The notes under the pieces were generated by a model. It did no database searches. It saw only the letters and a program-made list of their open reading frames with translations, and was not told the DNA's origin. A stretch of 64,000 bases of DNA from Methylobacterium brachythecii (GTDB taxonomy: Bacteria > Pseudomonadota > Alphaproteobacteria > Rhizobiales > Beijerinckiaceae): positions 372,001 through 436,000 of the forward strand of contig NZ_JACIDN010000006.1 of the NCBI RefSeq assembly GCF_014196345.1, in the 5' to 3' direction. Below, piece by piece: positions 52,890-61,552 of the stretch. The position numbers were made by a program, and so were the translations under genes. Position 1 is the stretch's first letter. Every line of letters begins with the position of its first letter.

Positions 52890-53005
52890 CGTCATTCCGA
52901 GGCTCGCGTCGAGAGAAGCCGGAATGCACTCGTAGTGCCCGCGTACAGCGCGGAAGGAGTATCTAGTCGTGGATTACAGTTTCTCCTTCGGCGCCCTGCA
53001 ATGAC
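52890..53005. repeat. Palindromic intergenic repeat, degenerate third copy
   Basis: CGTCATTCC at the left, GCCGGAATGCA and TCGTGGATTACAG inside and CAATGACCG at the right keep the order and spacing of copies 1 and 2 with many changes. It looks like an older, eroded copy. It fills much of the gap between the sugar dehydrogenase and the 67-residue gene. Confidence 0.55.
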
Positions 53006-53019
53006 CGTCGTCAACGGTC

Positions 53020-53223
53020 TCAGGCCGCGACGGCCTCGGCTTCCGTTCCCTTCGCCTCCTCAGCTCCGGGATGACGGCGGGTGGAGTAATAGAGGCCGAT
53101 GGCGTTCCAGAAGGCGTCGCGGACGTCTGGCGCGAATTTGTCGAGGCAGGCTTCCAGCGCAGCGCGGCCGAGTTCGGAGGCCTCATTCAGTGCATCGTCG
53201 ATCGGCGTGGCAAGATCGGACAT
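53020..53223 (-). CDS. Small hypothetical protein (67 residues)
   Basis: A 67-residue protein from the ATG at 53223, with GAAAGG upstream. It begins SDLATPIDDALNEASELGRA and is helical and acidic (LDKFAPDVRDAFWNAIGLYY) with an alanine- and glutamate-rich tail. No domain is recognised. It is on the opposite strand to the genes on its right. Confidence 0.6.
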   Translation of the reverse strand: MSDLATPIDDALNEASELGRAALEACLDKFAPDVRDAFWNAIGLYYSTRRHPGAEEAKGTEAEAVAA

Positions 53224-53685
53224 GGTGGCCTTTCGCGGTGCAATAACGCGAAGGTCAACGCCCAAGCTGAAACTTCGATCCCGGCTATCGATCCCGAGGG
53301 AGGCCCTGGCCAGCCGCCCAAGGCGCAGCCGCGCGGCCAAGCTAGATGGAACGGCCTCAAGAAAGCGGTGCGCTACGGCACTCGCGGCGCAGCCAGCGGA
53401 GGCAGATTCCGCCTCGGCCGGCCGGCAGCGAGGATGGCGCTAGGGGCCTCCCCATGAGTGACCACCCCCGCCCGGCGCAAGCGTGGCACCGAAGTCACAG
53501 GGTGGGAAGAAGCGTGGCCATTCCCGCGATAGGGTTTCCGAAACCCTTTACGCCTAAGCTTCGGCTAACGATCCTGGGGCAGACGGCAGAGTCGTTCCCT
53601 GAAGCATCCTTCGGTGACGTGGACCCGGTCCCTCGTCGAAGCCTGCGGCCCCAGCGAACGCCGAAGCAGAAGCGATGGAGCTCGC
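53224..53685. other. Intergenic region, no gene seen
   Basis: About 460 bases. The frames in it are shadows of no consistent coding character. GGGTTTC (53532-53538) and GAAACCC (53540-53546) form a near-continuous palindrome upstream of the hydrolase gene and could be a regulator site. Promoters for the genes at 53223 and 53686 must lie here. Nothing else was recognised. Confidence 0.5.
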
Positions 53686-54420
53686 ATGAACCGGAACCAG
53701 AGCAGCCTGATCGGCAGTCTCCTCCTGGTCGGCCTTACGGGCTCTGGCCTCGGCGGCTGCGGAGTGCTCCCCACCGGTGGCGAGATGACGACGGGTTCGA
53801 TCCCGGCCAAGAACGCCAAGGTCGTACAGACCCCGACCCGCGCGGACCGCGAGTGCCTCGCCCGCGCCATGTACTTCGAGTCGAACCGAACGGACGAGGA
53901 CGGCATGCTCGCCGTCGGCACCGTGGTGATGAACCGCCTCGACAACCCGAAATATCCCGGCAGCGTCTGCGAGGTGGTCGGCCAGAAGCGCCAGTTCGCC
54001 AACGGCGTGCTCTCCAAGCCGGTACGCGACCAGGACCGTGCGCGCATCGAGAAGGTCGCCGACCTGATCCTCTCGGGCGAGCGCCACAAGGAAGTCGGCG
54101 CAGCGATGCACTTCCACACCGCCGGCTACCACTTCTCGTACACGAACATGCACTACGTCGCGCTCGCTGGCGGCAACCAGTTCTACGAGAAGACCGATCG
54201 CGAGGGCTACCTGCCGGCGATCCTGCCGCATGCCGTCGTCCAGACCGCCTCGGGCAAGCTCGTCCCGATCCAGATGGCGTCCCTCGCCGACGCGCCCGAC
54301 GCATTCACCACCGGTGCGCCGCGGCCGCGCATGCCGTCGATCCAGGCGACGCAGGTCGCCTATGGCCTGACCCTGCCGCAGGGCGTTCCGACCCGGTACA
54401 GCTCCGCTCCGGCCCAGTAG
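53686..54420 (+). CDS. Cell wall hydrolase (SleB-type) with N-terminal signal
   Basis: About 244 residues from the ATG at 53686. The N-terminus [20 protein letters not shown] is a signal peptide, possibly a lipoprotein signal with LGGC. The hydrolase domain covers about residues 55-170: [45 protein letters not shown] and [20 protein letters not shown]. The glutamate in FES is the expected catalytic residue. SleB-like enzymes cleave peptidoglycan as lytic transglycosylases or amidases. It precedes lipA on the same strand after a 140-base gap. Confidence 0.88.
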   Translation: MNRNQSSLIGSLLLVGLTGSGLGGCGVLPTGGEMTTGSIPAKNAKVVQTPTRADRECLARAMYFESNRTDEDGMLAVGTVVMNRLDNPKYPGSVCEVVGQKRQFANGVLSKPVRDQDRARIEKVADLILSGERHKEVGAAMHFHTAGYHFSYTNMHYVALAGGNQFYEKTDREGYLPAILPHAVVQTASGKLVPIQMASLADAPDAFTTGAPRPRMPSIQATQVAYGLTLPQGVPTRYSSAPAQ

Positions 54421-54560
54421 GAACCCAGGACTGCCCAGCGACGAGCCCAGAATCAGACCCGGGAATTCCCGGTGTCGGCAAGACGGTTTGCGACGAGAGC
54501 CTTCACGTCCTAGATCAGAGCTCGGGTGACAGGCGCCCGCGCTCTCCCATTCGGACCATC

Positions 54561-55556
54561 ATGGCCGTCGTCCTCGACCTCCTGAACAACGATCACCGGC
54601 CCAGGGCGGAACGCCCGCGCCATCCCGAGAAGGCGCATCGGCCGGACAATCCGATCCAGAAGAAGCCCGACTGGATCCGCGTCCGCGCGCCCGGCTCGAA
54701 GGCCTGGGCCGAGACCAACAAGATCGTCCGCGAGAACGGCCTCGTCACCGTCTGCGAGGAGGCGGGCTGCCCAAATATCGGCGAATGCTGGGAAAAACGG
54801 CACGCCACCTTCATGATCATGGGCGACACCTGCACGCGGGCCTGCTCGTTCTGCAACGTGCGCACCGGCCTGCCGCAGGGCCTTGACCAGGCCGAGCCCG
54901 ACAAGGTCGCCGACGCGGTGGCCAAGCTCGGCCTGCACCACGTCGTCGTCACCTCAGTGGACCGCGACGACCTCGCCGACGGGGGCGCCGAGCATTTCGC
55001 CCGCACCATCGCGGCCATCCGCAAAGCGAGCCCCGGCACTACGATCGAGATCCTCACGCCCGATTTCCTGAGGAAACCCGGGGCTTTGGAGCGCGTGGTG
55101 GAAGCGCGGCCCGACGTCTTCAACCACAATCTCGAGACGGTGCCCGGCAAATACGTCACCGTGCGCCCCGGTGCGCGCTACTTCCACTCGGTGCACCTGC
55201 TGCAGCGGGTGAAGGAACTCGATCCGACCATCTTCACCAAGTCGGGCATCATGGTCGGCCTCGGCGAAGAGCGGAACGAGATCGTGCAATTGATGGACGA
55301 CCTGCGTTCGGCCGACGTCGATTTCCTGACGGTCGGCCAATACCTTCAGCCGACCTCGAAGCATCACGCGGTGATCCGCTTCGTTCCTCCGGACGAGTTC
55401 AAGAGCCTGGAAAGCACGGCTTATTCCAAGGGCTTCCTGCTGGTCTCGGCGACGCCCCTGACGCGTTCATCGCACCATGCCGGCGAGGATTTTGCCCGGC
55501 TCAAGGCGGCCCGTCTGGCCAAGCTCGGCCTCACTCGCGAGGCGGCGATCGCCTGA
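54561..55556 (+). CDS. lipA: Lipoyl synthase
   Basis: About 331 residues from the ATG at 54561; a much longer frame to the left is open by chance. The auxiliary cluster motif C-x4-C-x5-C is in [18 protein letters not shown] and the radical-SAM cluster motif C-x3-C-x2-C in [23 protein letters not shown]-like [19 protein letters not shown] and [14 protein letters not shown] follow, with [10 protein letters not shown] near the C-terminus. LipA inserts two sulfur atoms into octanoyl groups on lipoyl domains of pyruvate dehydrogenase and related complexes. The stop overlaps the next start by one base, forming the familiar lipA-START pair of alphaproteobacteria. Confidence 0.98.
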   Translation: MAVVLDLLNNDHRPRAERPRHPEKAHRPDNPIQKKPDWIRVRAPGSKAWAETNKIVRENGLVTVCEEAGCPNIGECWEKRHATFMIMGDTCTRACSFCNVRTGLPQGLDQAEPDKVADAVAKLGLHHVVVTSVDRDDLADGGAEHFARTIAAIRKASPGTTIEILTPDFLRKPGALERVVEARPDVFNHNLETVPGKYVTVRPGARYFHSVHLLQRVKELDPTIFTKSGIMVGLGEERNEIVQLMDDLRSADVDFLTVGQYLQPTSKHHAVIRFVPPDEFKSLESTAYSKGFLLVSATPLTRSSHHAGEDFARLKAARLAKLGLTREAAIA

Positions 55557-56017
55557 TGCCGTCCTTCCGCATCACCCGCCACGTGCGGCACACGCCGCAG
55601 CAGATGTACGATCTCGTGGCCGACATCGAGCGCTACCCGGAATTCCTGCCGCTCTGCGAGTCTCTGCGCGTGCTGCGCAGGCAAGAGGGCGCAAACGGCA
55701 ATCCGGTGCTGATCGCGGAGATGGGAGTCGGCTACAAGGCGATTCGCGAGCGCTTCACCACCCGCGTCGGTCTCGATCCGCAGAACCTCAAGATCACCGC
55801 CGAGTACATCGACGGGCCGTTCAGGCACCTCGAGAACCGCTGGGCGTTCAAAGACAGCGCCAAGGGCGGCTGCGACGTCGAATTCTTCATCACCTATGAG
55901 TTCAAGAGCTTCGCCCTCGGGCTGCTCATGGGCAAGATGTTCGACAAGGCCTTCCGCAAGTTCACGGATGCCTTCGAGAGCCGCGCAAACCACGTCTATG
56001 GCGAAGCAGCTGCCTGA
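55556..56017 (+). CDS. RatA / COQ10-type START-domain protein
   Basis: A 153-residue protein overlapping the lipA stop by one base. HTPQQMYDLVADIERYPEFL followed by PLCESLRVL is the usual opening, and EFFITYEFKSFALGLLMGKM the usual end, of the coenzyme Q-binding COQ10/RatA branch of the START superfamily. COQ10-type proteins assist ubiquinone use in respiration; RatA was reported as a ribosome-binding toxin in E. coli. The link to lipA suggests a housekeeping role in respiratory metabolism. Confidence 0.88.
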   Translation: MPSFRITRHVRHTPQQMYDLVADIERYPEFLPLCESLRVLRRQEGANGNPVLIAEMGVGYKAIRERFTTRVGLDPQNLKITAEYIDGPFRHLENRWAFKDSAKGGCDVEFFITYEFKSFALGLLMGKMFDKAFRKFTDAFESRANHVYGEAAA

Positions 56018-56156
56018 CCGTCGGCAAGTCGCCAGCGCAGATCCGAGTAACATCATCCTGACGAGCGGCGCTCGGCCCCGTTGCCGAAAGCGTTTTGCGC
56101 AGGCTAGTCAGAACCGAACACGATCCAGTCCGGATCACTGGAACGAGCCCCGTCCG

Positions 56157-56453
56157 ATGCGTGCTGCAGTTTCGATTATCTGTCTCGCTCTTTCCGCGGC
56201 GACGGCGGTCGCGCAGCCACGGCCTTTTACGCCTGCGCTGACCTGTGCCGCGGTGAAGGGCATCGTCGCGCGTCAAGGCGCGGTCGTTCTCGCGACGAGT
56301 GCTCACGCCTATGAGCTGGTCTTCCTCGACAGCGGCGCCTGCCGGGGCGAGGTCACGGCCGTCCCGGCCTTCGAGCCGGCGCTCGACGATCCGAACTGCT
56401 TCGCCGGATACCGCTGCCAGCAGCGCAACAACGGCAATACCAGCGGGAAATAA
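56157..56453 (+). CDS. Small secreted protein with conserved cysteines
   Basis: A 98-residue protein from the ATG at 56157. The Sec signal peptide is RAAVSIICLALSAATAVA with cleavage before QPRP. The mature part has four cysteines (ALTCAAV, SGACRGE, NCFAGYRCQQ), so two disulfides are likely in the periplasm. The sequence between is beta-rich. It has no named domain that I recognise, but similar short secreted proteins are common in Methylobacteriaceae. Confidence 0.75.
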   Translation: MRAAVSIICLALSAATAVAQPRPFTPALTCAAVKGIVARQGAVVLATSAHAYELVFLDSGACRGEVTAVPAFEPALDDPNCFAGYRCQQRNNGNTSGK

Positions 56454-56644
56454 GCCAGGGGCGCCTGCATTCCCGTTCCGGGACGCTCCACCTGGGCGCC
56501 GATTGAATGGCGGCTAAGAGCTTGCTGCCAGAGTGTGCGAGAGCCGCGTTGCGTATCGGCTCCGTCGTGCAGCCACGACACGCCCCGCCGCTCTGGGTTT
56601 CGGTCCGAGCGGCGGGGCCGCCTACGCCGTCGCTCCCGTTCCCA

Positions 56645-56890
56645 TCAATGCTTGATCAGGCTCTCGACGCTCTCGTTCGGGCCGATCTTTCCGGCAAAGC
56701 GTGCGAGCTTGGTCAGGCTCGACTCAGCCAGTCCGCCAGCGTTGGCGAAGGTGGCGAGCGCCATGCTGACGAGGAACTCGGACTCCTCCTGCGTCATCGC
56801 GCGACCGCTCAAGGTGCTGGCCGCGCCCTTCACCGCGAGGACCGCTTGACGAAACGCAGGATCGCTCTTGAGCTCTTCGAGACGCTTCAT
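56645..56890 (-). CDS. Small hypothetical helical protein (81 residues)
   Basis: An 81-residue protein with GGAAGG upstream. It starts MKRLEELKSDPAFRQAVLAV and is all-helical (TQEESEFLVSMALATFANAG). No signal peptide or membrane segment is visible, and no domain is recognised. The well-placed ribosome site and even composition support coding. Confidence 0.65.
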   Translation of the reverse strand: MKRLEELKSDPAFRQAVLAVKGAASTLSGRAMTQEESEFLVSMALATFANAGGLAESSLTKLARFAGKIGPNESVESLIKH

Positions 56891-57138
56891 CGTACCTTCC
56901 GCCTTCGCTGATCCGCCGCCGGCTGCCGTGGCTCACCGCTGCGCAATGCGCAACCGTTCAACGGTGTTCCCGTAAAGCAACGCTTTGGGCGATTTGCGGT
57001 GCAGGGGAGTTTCGGCGCTCTCAGCGCCATGTCTCGCCACGGGTTCGACGCAAAGCACCCGTACCCGCCGAAGACTGCTCGAATGTTTCGAGACTCTGCA
57101 AAACTGGGCCGGCGAGAGCGGCCCGAGGTGTCGTGGTC

Positions 57139-57279
57139 ATGTATCCTGTGGTCGCCGTATTGCTGCTCGCCGTGATGATCGCGATCATCGGCAGCCTCCC
57201 GACGACGGGCCCCTGGGGCTTCGCCGCGATCGCGATCATCGTGGCCGCCCTGCTCGTGCCGTGGACCCAGGCTGAGTGA
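57139..57279 (+). CDS. Small two-helix membrane protein (46 residues)
   Basis: The frame begins MYPVVAVLLLAVMIAIIGSL and continues through PTTGPWGFAAIAIIVAALL to VPWTQAE. It contains two hydrophobic segments around a PTTGPWG turn, a layout like DUF3309-type small membrane proteins. The gene lies between the hypothetical gene at 56645-56890 and the DUF6894 gene. It is shorter than usual gene-finding cut-offs; coding is supported by the coherent membrane pattern. Confidence 0.55.
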   Translation: MYPVVAVLLLAVMIAIIGSLPTTGPWGFAAIAIIVAALLVPWTQAE

Positions 57280-57297
57280 GGCTGCGGCGCGGTCGCG

Positions 57298-57534
57298 TCA
57301 TTCGATCGCTTCCATCGCGAGCGACAGGCGTGAGCGCAAGATAAACGCGCCGGTCTCGTCGCGGACCGCGGCGACGAAATCCTCGCGTTCCAGGTCAGGT
57401 GAGAGATCGCGTAGGATCGTCGTCATGATGCGTAGGAGCTTGTGACGGACCGCGGCGACGTCCGGCAGGTCGAAACCCTCGGTGTCGCGCACGTGCTCGG
57501 TGCCGGTATGCAGGTCGATGAAGAAGCGAGGCAC
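57298..57534 (-). CDS. DUF6894 family protein
   Basis: A 78-residue protein that opens MPRFFIDLHTGTEHVRDTEG, the typical DUF6894 start (M-P-R-Y/F-F-I/F-D), with a helical middle VAAVRHKLLRIMTTILRDLS and a C-terminal strand FVAAVRDETGAFILRSRLSL. It is small, soluble and without known function, often present in many copies in Methylobacterium genomes. Confidence 0.82.
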   Translation of the reverse strand: MPRFFIDLHTGTEHVRDTEGFDLPDVAAVRHKLLRIMTTILRDLSPDLEREDFVAAVRDETGAFILRSRLSLAMEAIE

Positions 57535-57972
57535 GGGTATCCGGTTCTACGTGGGAATTTTACCCACGATCCTAGTGCTTACGTAATCGAAGCGGAAGCA
57601 GCAAGATCGCGCATCTCGCGAAAAATTGCGAGTACGCGATTGAAGTTCTCGGCAGTCGAACTCGCGCAAGCGACTGTCCCGTGTCTTTCAATGGACAATA
57701 TACGACTTGCACGTGACAGCCGAGACCGAATGCTCGGCTGAGTTGCGACAGTAAAAAGCCAGCCTTTGCCTGCGCCGTCAGGGCATGCGCCGTGCCCTCT
57801 CCGACATCACGGACCGTGCTCACCCGCGTCATGACGGCGGTGATGATCCGCAGCAGCGGGCGACCCGAAAGGCCGGTTCTCGAAAGCTTGCGGTGCGCAG
57901 CTTACCGAAACGGCTTTCGAAACGATCGGGAAAACGTCAAGCTATCGCCCCCGTAGAACAGCCGGAAGCCTC
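57535..57972. other. Intergenic region, no gene seen
   Basis: About 440 bases. The part from 57560 to 57730 is more AT-rich than its surroundings. The short frames present have no consistent coding character. The right end should contain the promoter of the collagen-like gene. No repeat or RNA gene was recognised. Confidence 0.5.
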
Positions 57973-58863
57973 ATGTCGATCGGCCGATCACCCTGGCGCG
58001 TCATTCCAGGCTTGGTCCTGGCGCTCGCCGCCGTGCCGGCCCGAGCCGAGATCCAGGTCCAGGCGGCGAAGATCACGGCGGGCGAACTCTGGGTGCTCGG
58101 CTCGGCAGGCGAGCCCGACGCGGAGATCACGCTGGACGGCGCGTTCCCGCGCCGCACCGATGCCAAGGGCAATTTCGAGTTCCGGGTTGTCCATCATCCG
58201 GCAACCTGCATCGTCACCCTCCGCACGGAACGCCAGGAGCGGCAGGCCGTGGTCGCCGAATGCGGCCAGCAGGGTCCACCGGGGCCGCAGGGGCCGATCG
58301 GTGCGACGGTGACCTCCGTCATCCCGGGGCCGCCCGGCCTGCCCGGAGAGCCGGGTCCGCCCGGCGATGCAGGTCCCCCCGGTCCGCAGGGCGAACACGG
58401 CGAGGCTGGCCCGGCCGGGCCGTCGGGCGCCGACGGACGGAACGGAGCCGATGGTGCGCGCGGGGAGAAGGGCGAGCCCGGTCCAGTCGGGCCGCCGGGC
58501 GCCGAGGGGCGGAACGGCGCCGATGGTGCGCCCGGCGCGGCCGGGGAGAAAGGTGAGCCCGGTCCAGCCGGTCCGGCAGGCGACACGGGCCGGCCGGGAA
58601 GCGCCGGCCCATCAGGTCCACCGGGACCGGCGGGCGACCGCGGGCAGCCCGGACCTCCAGGGCCTGCTGGTCCTGCAGGGTCTCCCGGCAAGGCCGGCCC
58701 AGCCGGGCCGCGCGGCCCTGCCGGACAGGCTGGCGCCGCGGCGGCGCCTGCCAGGCCGCCGGCCCGCGCGCCGAGGGCCGAGCCGGAGACCACCACTACG
58801 GCTCCGCGTGGGTCGCGGCGCGCGCCGGCCGAGGAGGATCCCGATCCCGACGTCGTCCGGTAG
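57973..58863 (+). CDS. Secreted collagen-like protein
   Basis: A 296-residue protein with a Sec signal peptide (residues 1-26, [20 protein letters not shown]). Residues about 27-97 are a small N-terminal domain ([20 protein letters not shown]), with cysteines in ATCIVTL and VAECGQ that could form a disulfide. From about residue 98 to 255 the protein is nearly all Gly-X-Y, rich in GPP, GPAG, GEPGP and GADG units, so it should form a triple helix. The tail after 255 is Ala/Pro/Arg rich and charged. Bacterial collagen-like proteins are surface or adhesion proteins. Codon-level repetition makes this segment prone to length change between strains. Confidence 0.88.
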   Translation: MSIGRSPWRVIPGLVLALAAVPARAEIQVQAAKITAGELWVLGSAGEPDAEITLDGAFPRRTDAKGNFEFRVVHHPATCIVTLRTERQERQAVVAECGQQGPPGPQGPIGATVTSVIPGPPGLPGEPGPPGDAGPPGPQGEHGEAGPAGPSGADGRNGADGARGEKGEPGPVGPPGAEGRNGADGAPGAAGEKGEPGPAGPAGDTGRPGSAGPSGPPGPAGDRGQPGPPGPAGPAGSPGKAGPAGPRGPAGQAGAAAAPARPPARAPRAEPETTTTAPRGSRRAPAEEDPDPDVVR

Positions 58864-58962
58864 GACGGCCTCAGGCCATCTCGTCGACAGATGCCCGTGC
58901 ACGTCGACCGACGCGCAGTCGGGCAACGCCTCGATGAAAGGCGCGTCCGGCCCGACCTCAGA

Positions 58963-59187
58963 TCAGCCTGTCCGGCGGTCCGTGGCGCGCATGCGCGGCG
59001 AATCGGTGGAGGCTGCCAGACCGCGGCCGCCGACGGTCCGCGCAGTGCTCGACGATGGTGAGCTGGCGGAGAGATGCGCGATGACGAGGTCCGCAGTCTC
59101 GTCCGAGAGATCGGAGATGATCAGGCCGGCTCCAGCGAAGACCGTGCAACGGCCGTCGAACGCGCGATGCTTGCGAATGTCAGACAT
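58963..59187 (-). CDS. Small hypothetical protein (74 residues)
   Basis: The start at 59187 has a strong GGAGG upstream, which decides it over the longer frame. It begins [20 protein letters not shown], continues [18 protein letters not shown] and ends in a disordered Ser/Arg/Thr tail. No domain is recognised. Coding is supported by the ribosome site. Confidence 0.6.
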   Translation of the reverse strand: MSDIRKHRAFDGRCTVFAGAGLIISDLSDETADLVIAHLSASSPSSSTARTVGGRGLAASTDSPRMRATDRRTG

Positions 59188-59286
59188 GACGCCTCCTGCG
59201 ATCCGTCCATGACAGCACAACTCTCGGCGGGCGCCAATGCCGACGCAGGCCAATGCTGTCCGGGCAACGCCGGGAGGCCGCGCCGC

Positions 59287-59406
59287 TCACCGCACCAGAG
59301 CGAGCAGCCCGATGGTCACCGCGAAGGCGATTGAGAGCGCACCTGACCCCAGCAAAGTCATGTCGATCACCCAATCGCCTTTGCCCTCGATCCATTTCCA
59401 GGACAT
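59287..59406 (-). CDS. Small single-helix membrane protein (39 residues)
   Basis: The frame begins MSWKWIEGKGDWVIDMTLLG and continues SGALSIAFAVTIGLLALVR. It has one membrane helix and an N-terminus rich in Trp and Lys. GAGGGAG lies 8 to 14 bases upstream of the ATG at 59406. It is too short for routine gene calling. Function unknown. Confidence 0.5.
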   Translation of the reverse strand: MSWKWIEGKGDWVIDMTLLGSGALSIAFAVTIGLLALVR

Positions 59407-59575
59407 GGCTGCGCTCCCTCTCTGCGCAAGAGTGATGACTCCGCTCTATTGCTCGGCTGTGTCTATCTGCCGCCGCCGCACGGACTTCTCGTTTCCGGGC
59501 GGCCATCGCCATGCACCGCCGGGGAGCAGGCGCGCAGGACGCGGCGTTGTTCTCCCGTGAGCTGCAGGAGTGCCC

Positions 59576-60004
59576 ATGGCCGATCCCTATGATCTCGAGC
59601 GTTTCGTCGAGGCTCAAGCGACAAGCTTCGACCAGGCACTGCGGGAGCTCGTCGCGGGCCGCAAGCGCAGCCACTGGATGTGGTTCGTCTTCCCGCAATG
59701 CTCCGGCCTCGGATCGAGCGACATGGCACGACGCTATGCGATCAGCGGCCTCGACGAAGCACGCGCCTTCCTGCGGCACCCCATCCTCGGCACGCGCCTG
59801 CGGACCTGCACCGCGGCCGTGAACGCCGTGAGCGGCCGCACTGCACACGACATCTTCGGATCGCCTGATGACATGAAGTTCCGCTCCAGCATGACCCTAT
59901 TCTCGCGCGCAGACCCGAGCGTTGCGGAGTTCGGCGAAGCACTCACGGCCTATTTCGGGGGCGACGAAGACATGCGTACGCTGGAGAGCCTTTCGCACGG
60001 CTGA
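59576..60004 (+). CDS. DUF1810 family protein
   Basis: A 142-residue protein. It reads YDLERFVEAQATSFDQALRE and KRSHWMWFVFPQCSGLGSS, the hallmark HWMWFVFPQ of DUF1810, followed by YAISGLDEARAFLRHPILG and a C-terminal FGDEALTAYFGG-like end. It is soluble and helical. The family has no established role. A GTG at 59570 is an alternative start. Confidence 0.88.
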   Translation: MADPYDLERFVEAQATSFDQALRELVAGRKRSHWMWFVFPQCSGLGSSDMARRYAISGLDEARAFLRHPILGTRLRTCTAAVNAVSGRTAHDIFGSPDDMKFRSSMTLFSRADPSVAEFGEALTAYFGGDEDMRTLESLSHG

Positions 60005-60505
60005 CCGCCCGGTCCCATACGAGAACGGAAGCCTCCTTTCAGTGCGAAGTTAGTGGTCGCGATCCTCGACGACGCGGCGAAGGCCGATTGGTCCACTGGC
60101 GTCTGAAGGACGCGCGGTCCGAACGATCGTCTTCCCACGACTGCGAACATCCTTTTGCGAACAGAGCCCGGGCTCAGATCGGGGGAGCTTTTTCCGCGCC
60201 ATGCATGACGAGCCCCGACTAGTCCCAGGCCGCTGAATCCAGCGCCTTTCACATAACCAGCGACTAAATTCGCTGCCGGCTCGTTCGTTCTCCCTATGAC
60301 CGCAACGGACGGCAGGCACTGAAACGAGCAGTCGCTCCAAAGGGCAGACGCACGTTTCGATGTCACGCGTTCGAAGCGGTCTTGCGTGGCACGTGCCTGA
60401 TCGCGGGCAAGCGTGTCGCAACGCCGGCCGCTGGTGACGAACCGCAGTCCGATGGGACGACGCGGCGTCGCTACGGAGCCGCGAAGCGGGACAGGAGAGA
60501 CAACC
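60005..60505. other. Intergenic region upstream of the NRPS cluster
   Basis: About 500 bases with no supported gene. It separates housekeeping genes from the peptide cluster and should carry the cluster promoter. The last bases hold the ribosome site GGAGA for mbtH. I see no clear iron (Fur/RirA/Irr) box, but short regulator sites could be missed by eye. Confidence 0.5.
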
Positions 60506-60748
60506 GTGATCTTCGATCGGGACGACATCACGTTCATCGTCGTGGTCAACCACGAGGAGCAGTATTCGATCTGGCCGGAATACAAGGAGATCCCGGCTGG
60601 CTGGCGCGCCGTCGGCAAGAGCGGGCCGAAGAAGGACTGCCTCGCCTATATCGAGGAGGTCTGGACCGACATGCGGCCGCTCAGCCTGCGCAAGCACATG
60701 GAGGAGCAGGCCGCTGCCGGGGGCGGAGCCAGTCCGTCGGTCCACTGA
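60506..60748 (+). CDS. MbtH-like NRPS accessory protein
   Basis: An 80-residue protein starting at GTG with GGAGA eight bases upstream. It has the family signature [20 protein letters not shown] followed by [20 protein letters not shown] and [12 protein letters not shown], with the conserved tryptophans. MbtH proteins bind and activate adenylation domains of nonribosomal peptide synthetases. It is the first gene of the cluster and almost touches the thioesterase gene. Confidence 0.95.
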   Translation: MIFDRDDITFIVVVNHEEQYSIWPEYKEIPAGWRAVGKSGPKKDCLAYIEEVWTDMRPLSLRKHMEEQAAAGGGASPSVH

Positions 60749-60753
60749 TCGCG

Positions 60754-61500
60754 GTGGCGCGGGAGAGCGACAACGCGGCGGTTCGGCTGTTCTGCCTGCC
60801 CTATGCGGGCGGCAGTGCGATGGCCTATGCGCGCTGGCGGCGGCTTCTGCCGTCCTGGATCGCGGCGGAACTCGTCGAGTTTCCCGGCCGCGGCGCGCGC
60901 ATGGACGAGCCGCTCGGCACCGATCCGCACGACCTCGCCTGGCGGCTGGCGGACGAGATCGGCGAGCGGCTCGACCAGCCCTATGCCCTGTTCGGCCACA
61001 GCCTCGGGGCGGTCGTCGCCTACGAGCTGGCCCATGTGCTGGTCGCGCGCGGCGCGCCGCTGCCGCTGGTGCTGTTCGCCTCGGGCACCGAGGCACCCTC
61101 CGTGCGGGACGACAGCGACTGGCGCCGCCCGCGAAGCGATGCCGAGCTGATCGCCGAGCTGCGCGCCATGCGCGGAACGCCCGAGGAAGCGATCGCCAGC
61201 TCCGAGCTGATGGAGACGATCCTCCCGATCCTGCGCGCCGACTTCCTGATGTGCGGTGCCTTCGCCTACCGCCCCCGCCGCAAACTGCCATGCCCGATCC
61301 ACACGCTCGGCGGCACCGAGGACGATTGCGCCGTGGCGGCGCTCGAAGCCTGGGGCCGCGAGACCGAGGCCGGCTTCCGGCTCGATCTCGTGCCGGGCAG
61401 CCACTTTTTCATCCATGAGCGGCAGGCCGAGGTGCTCGGCCTGATCGAGAAAGACCTGGCCGAGCGGCTGCCGAAAGCCGCGCTCGCAGCCACCGCCTGA
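60754..61500 (+). CDS. Type II thioesterase of the NRPS cluster
   Basis: About 248 residues from a GTG at 60754, five bases after the mbtH stop, so probably translated by coupling. The alpha/beta hydrolase shows the oxyanion segment VRLFCLPYAGGSAMAYARWR, nucleophile motif FGHSLGAVVAYELA (Ser), and the late histidine in PGSHFFIHERQ. Such editing thioesterases remove wrong or stalled acyl groups from carrier domains. Its place next to mbtH supports this over fatty acid metabolism. Confidence 0.92.
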   Translation: MARESDNAAVRLFCLPYAGGSAMAYARWRRLLPSWIAAELVEFPGRGARMDEPLGTDPHDLAWRLADEIGERLDQPYALFGHSLGAVVAYELAHVLVARGAPLPLVLFASGTEAPSVRDDSDWRRPRSDAELIAELRAMRGTPEEAIASSELMETILPILRADFLMCGAFAYRPRRKLPCPIHTLGGTEDDCAVAALEAWGRETEAGFRLDLVPGSHFFIHERQAEVLGLIEKDLAERLPKAALAATA

Positions 61501-61552
61501 TCGACGCCGACGCCGAGACGACACGAAACCCGCAGACGGAGCCACCCGCGAC

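Noticed and set aside
53346-54560. Upstream extension of the lipA frame to 736 residues
   Set aside because: The extra part overlaps the cell wall hydrolase in another phase and resembles no lipoyl synthase sequence; the ATG at 54561 gives the normal family length.
58260-58740. Possible CRISPR or tandem DNA repeat
   Set aside because: The repetition comes from Gly-X-Y codons of a collagen-like gene; there are no regular spacers of constant length.
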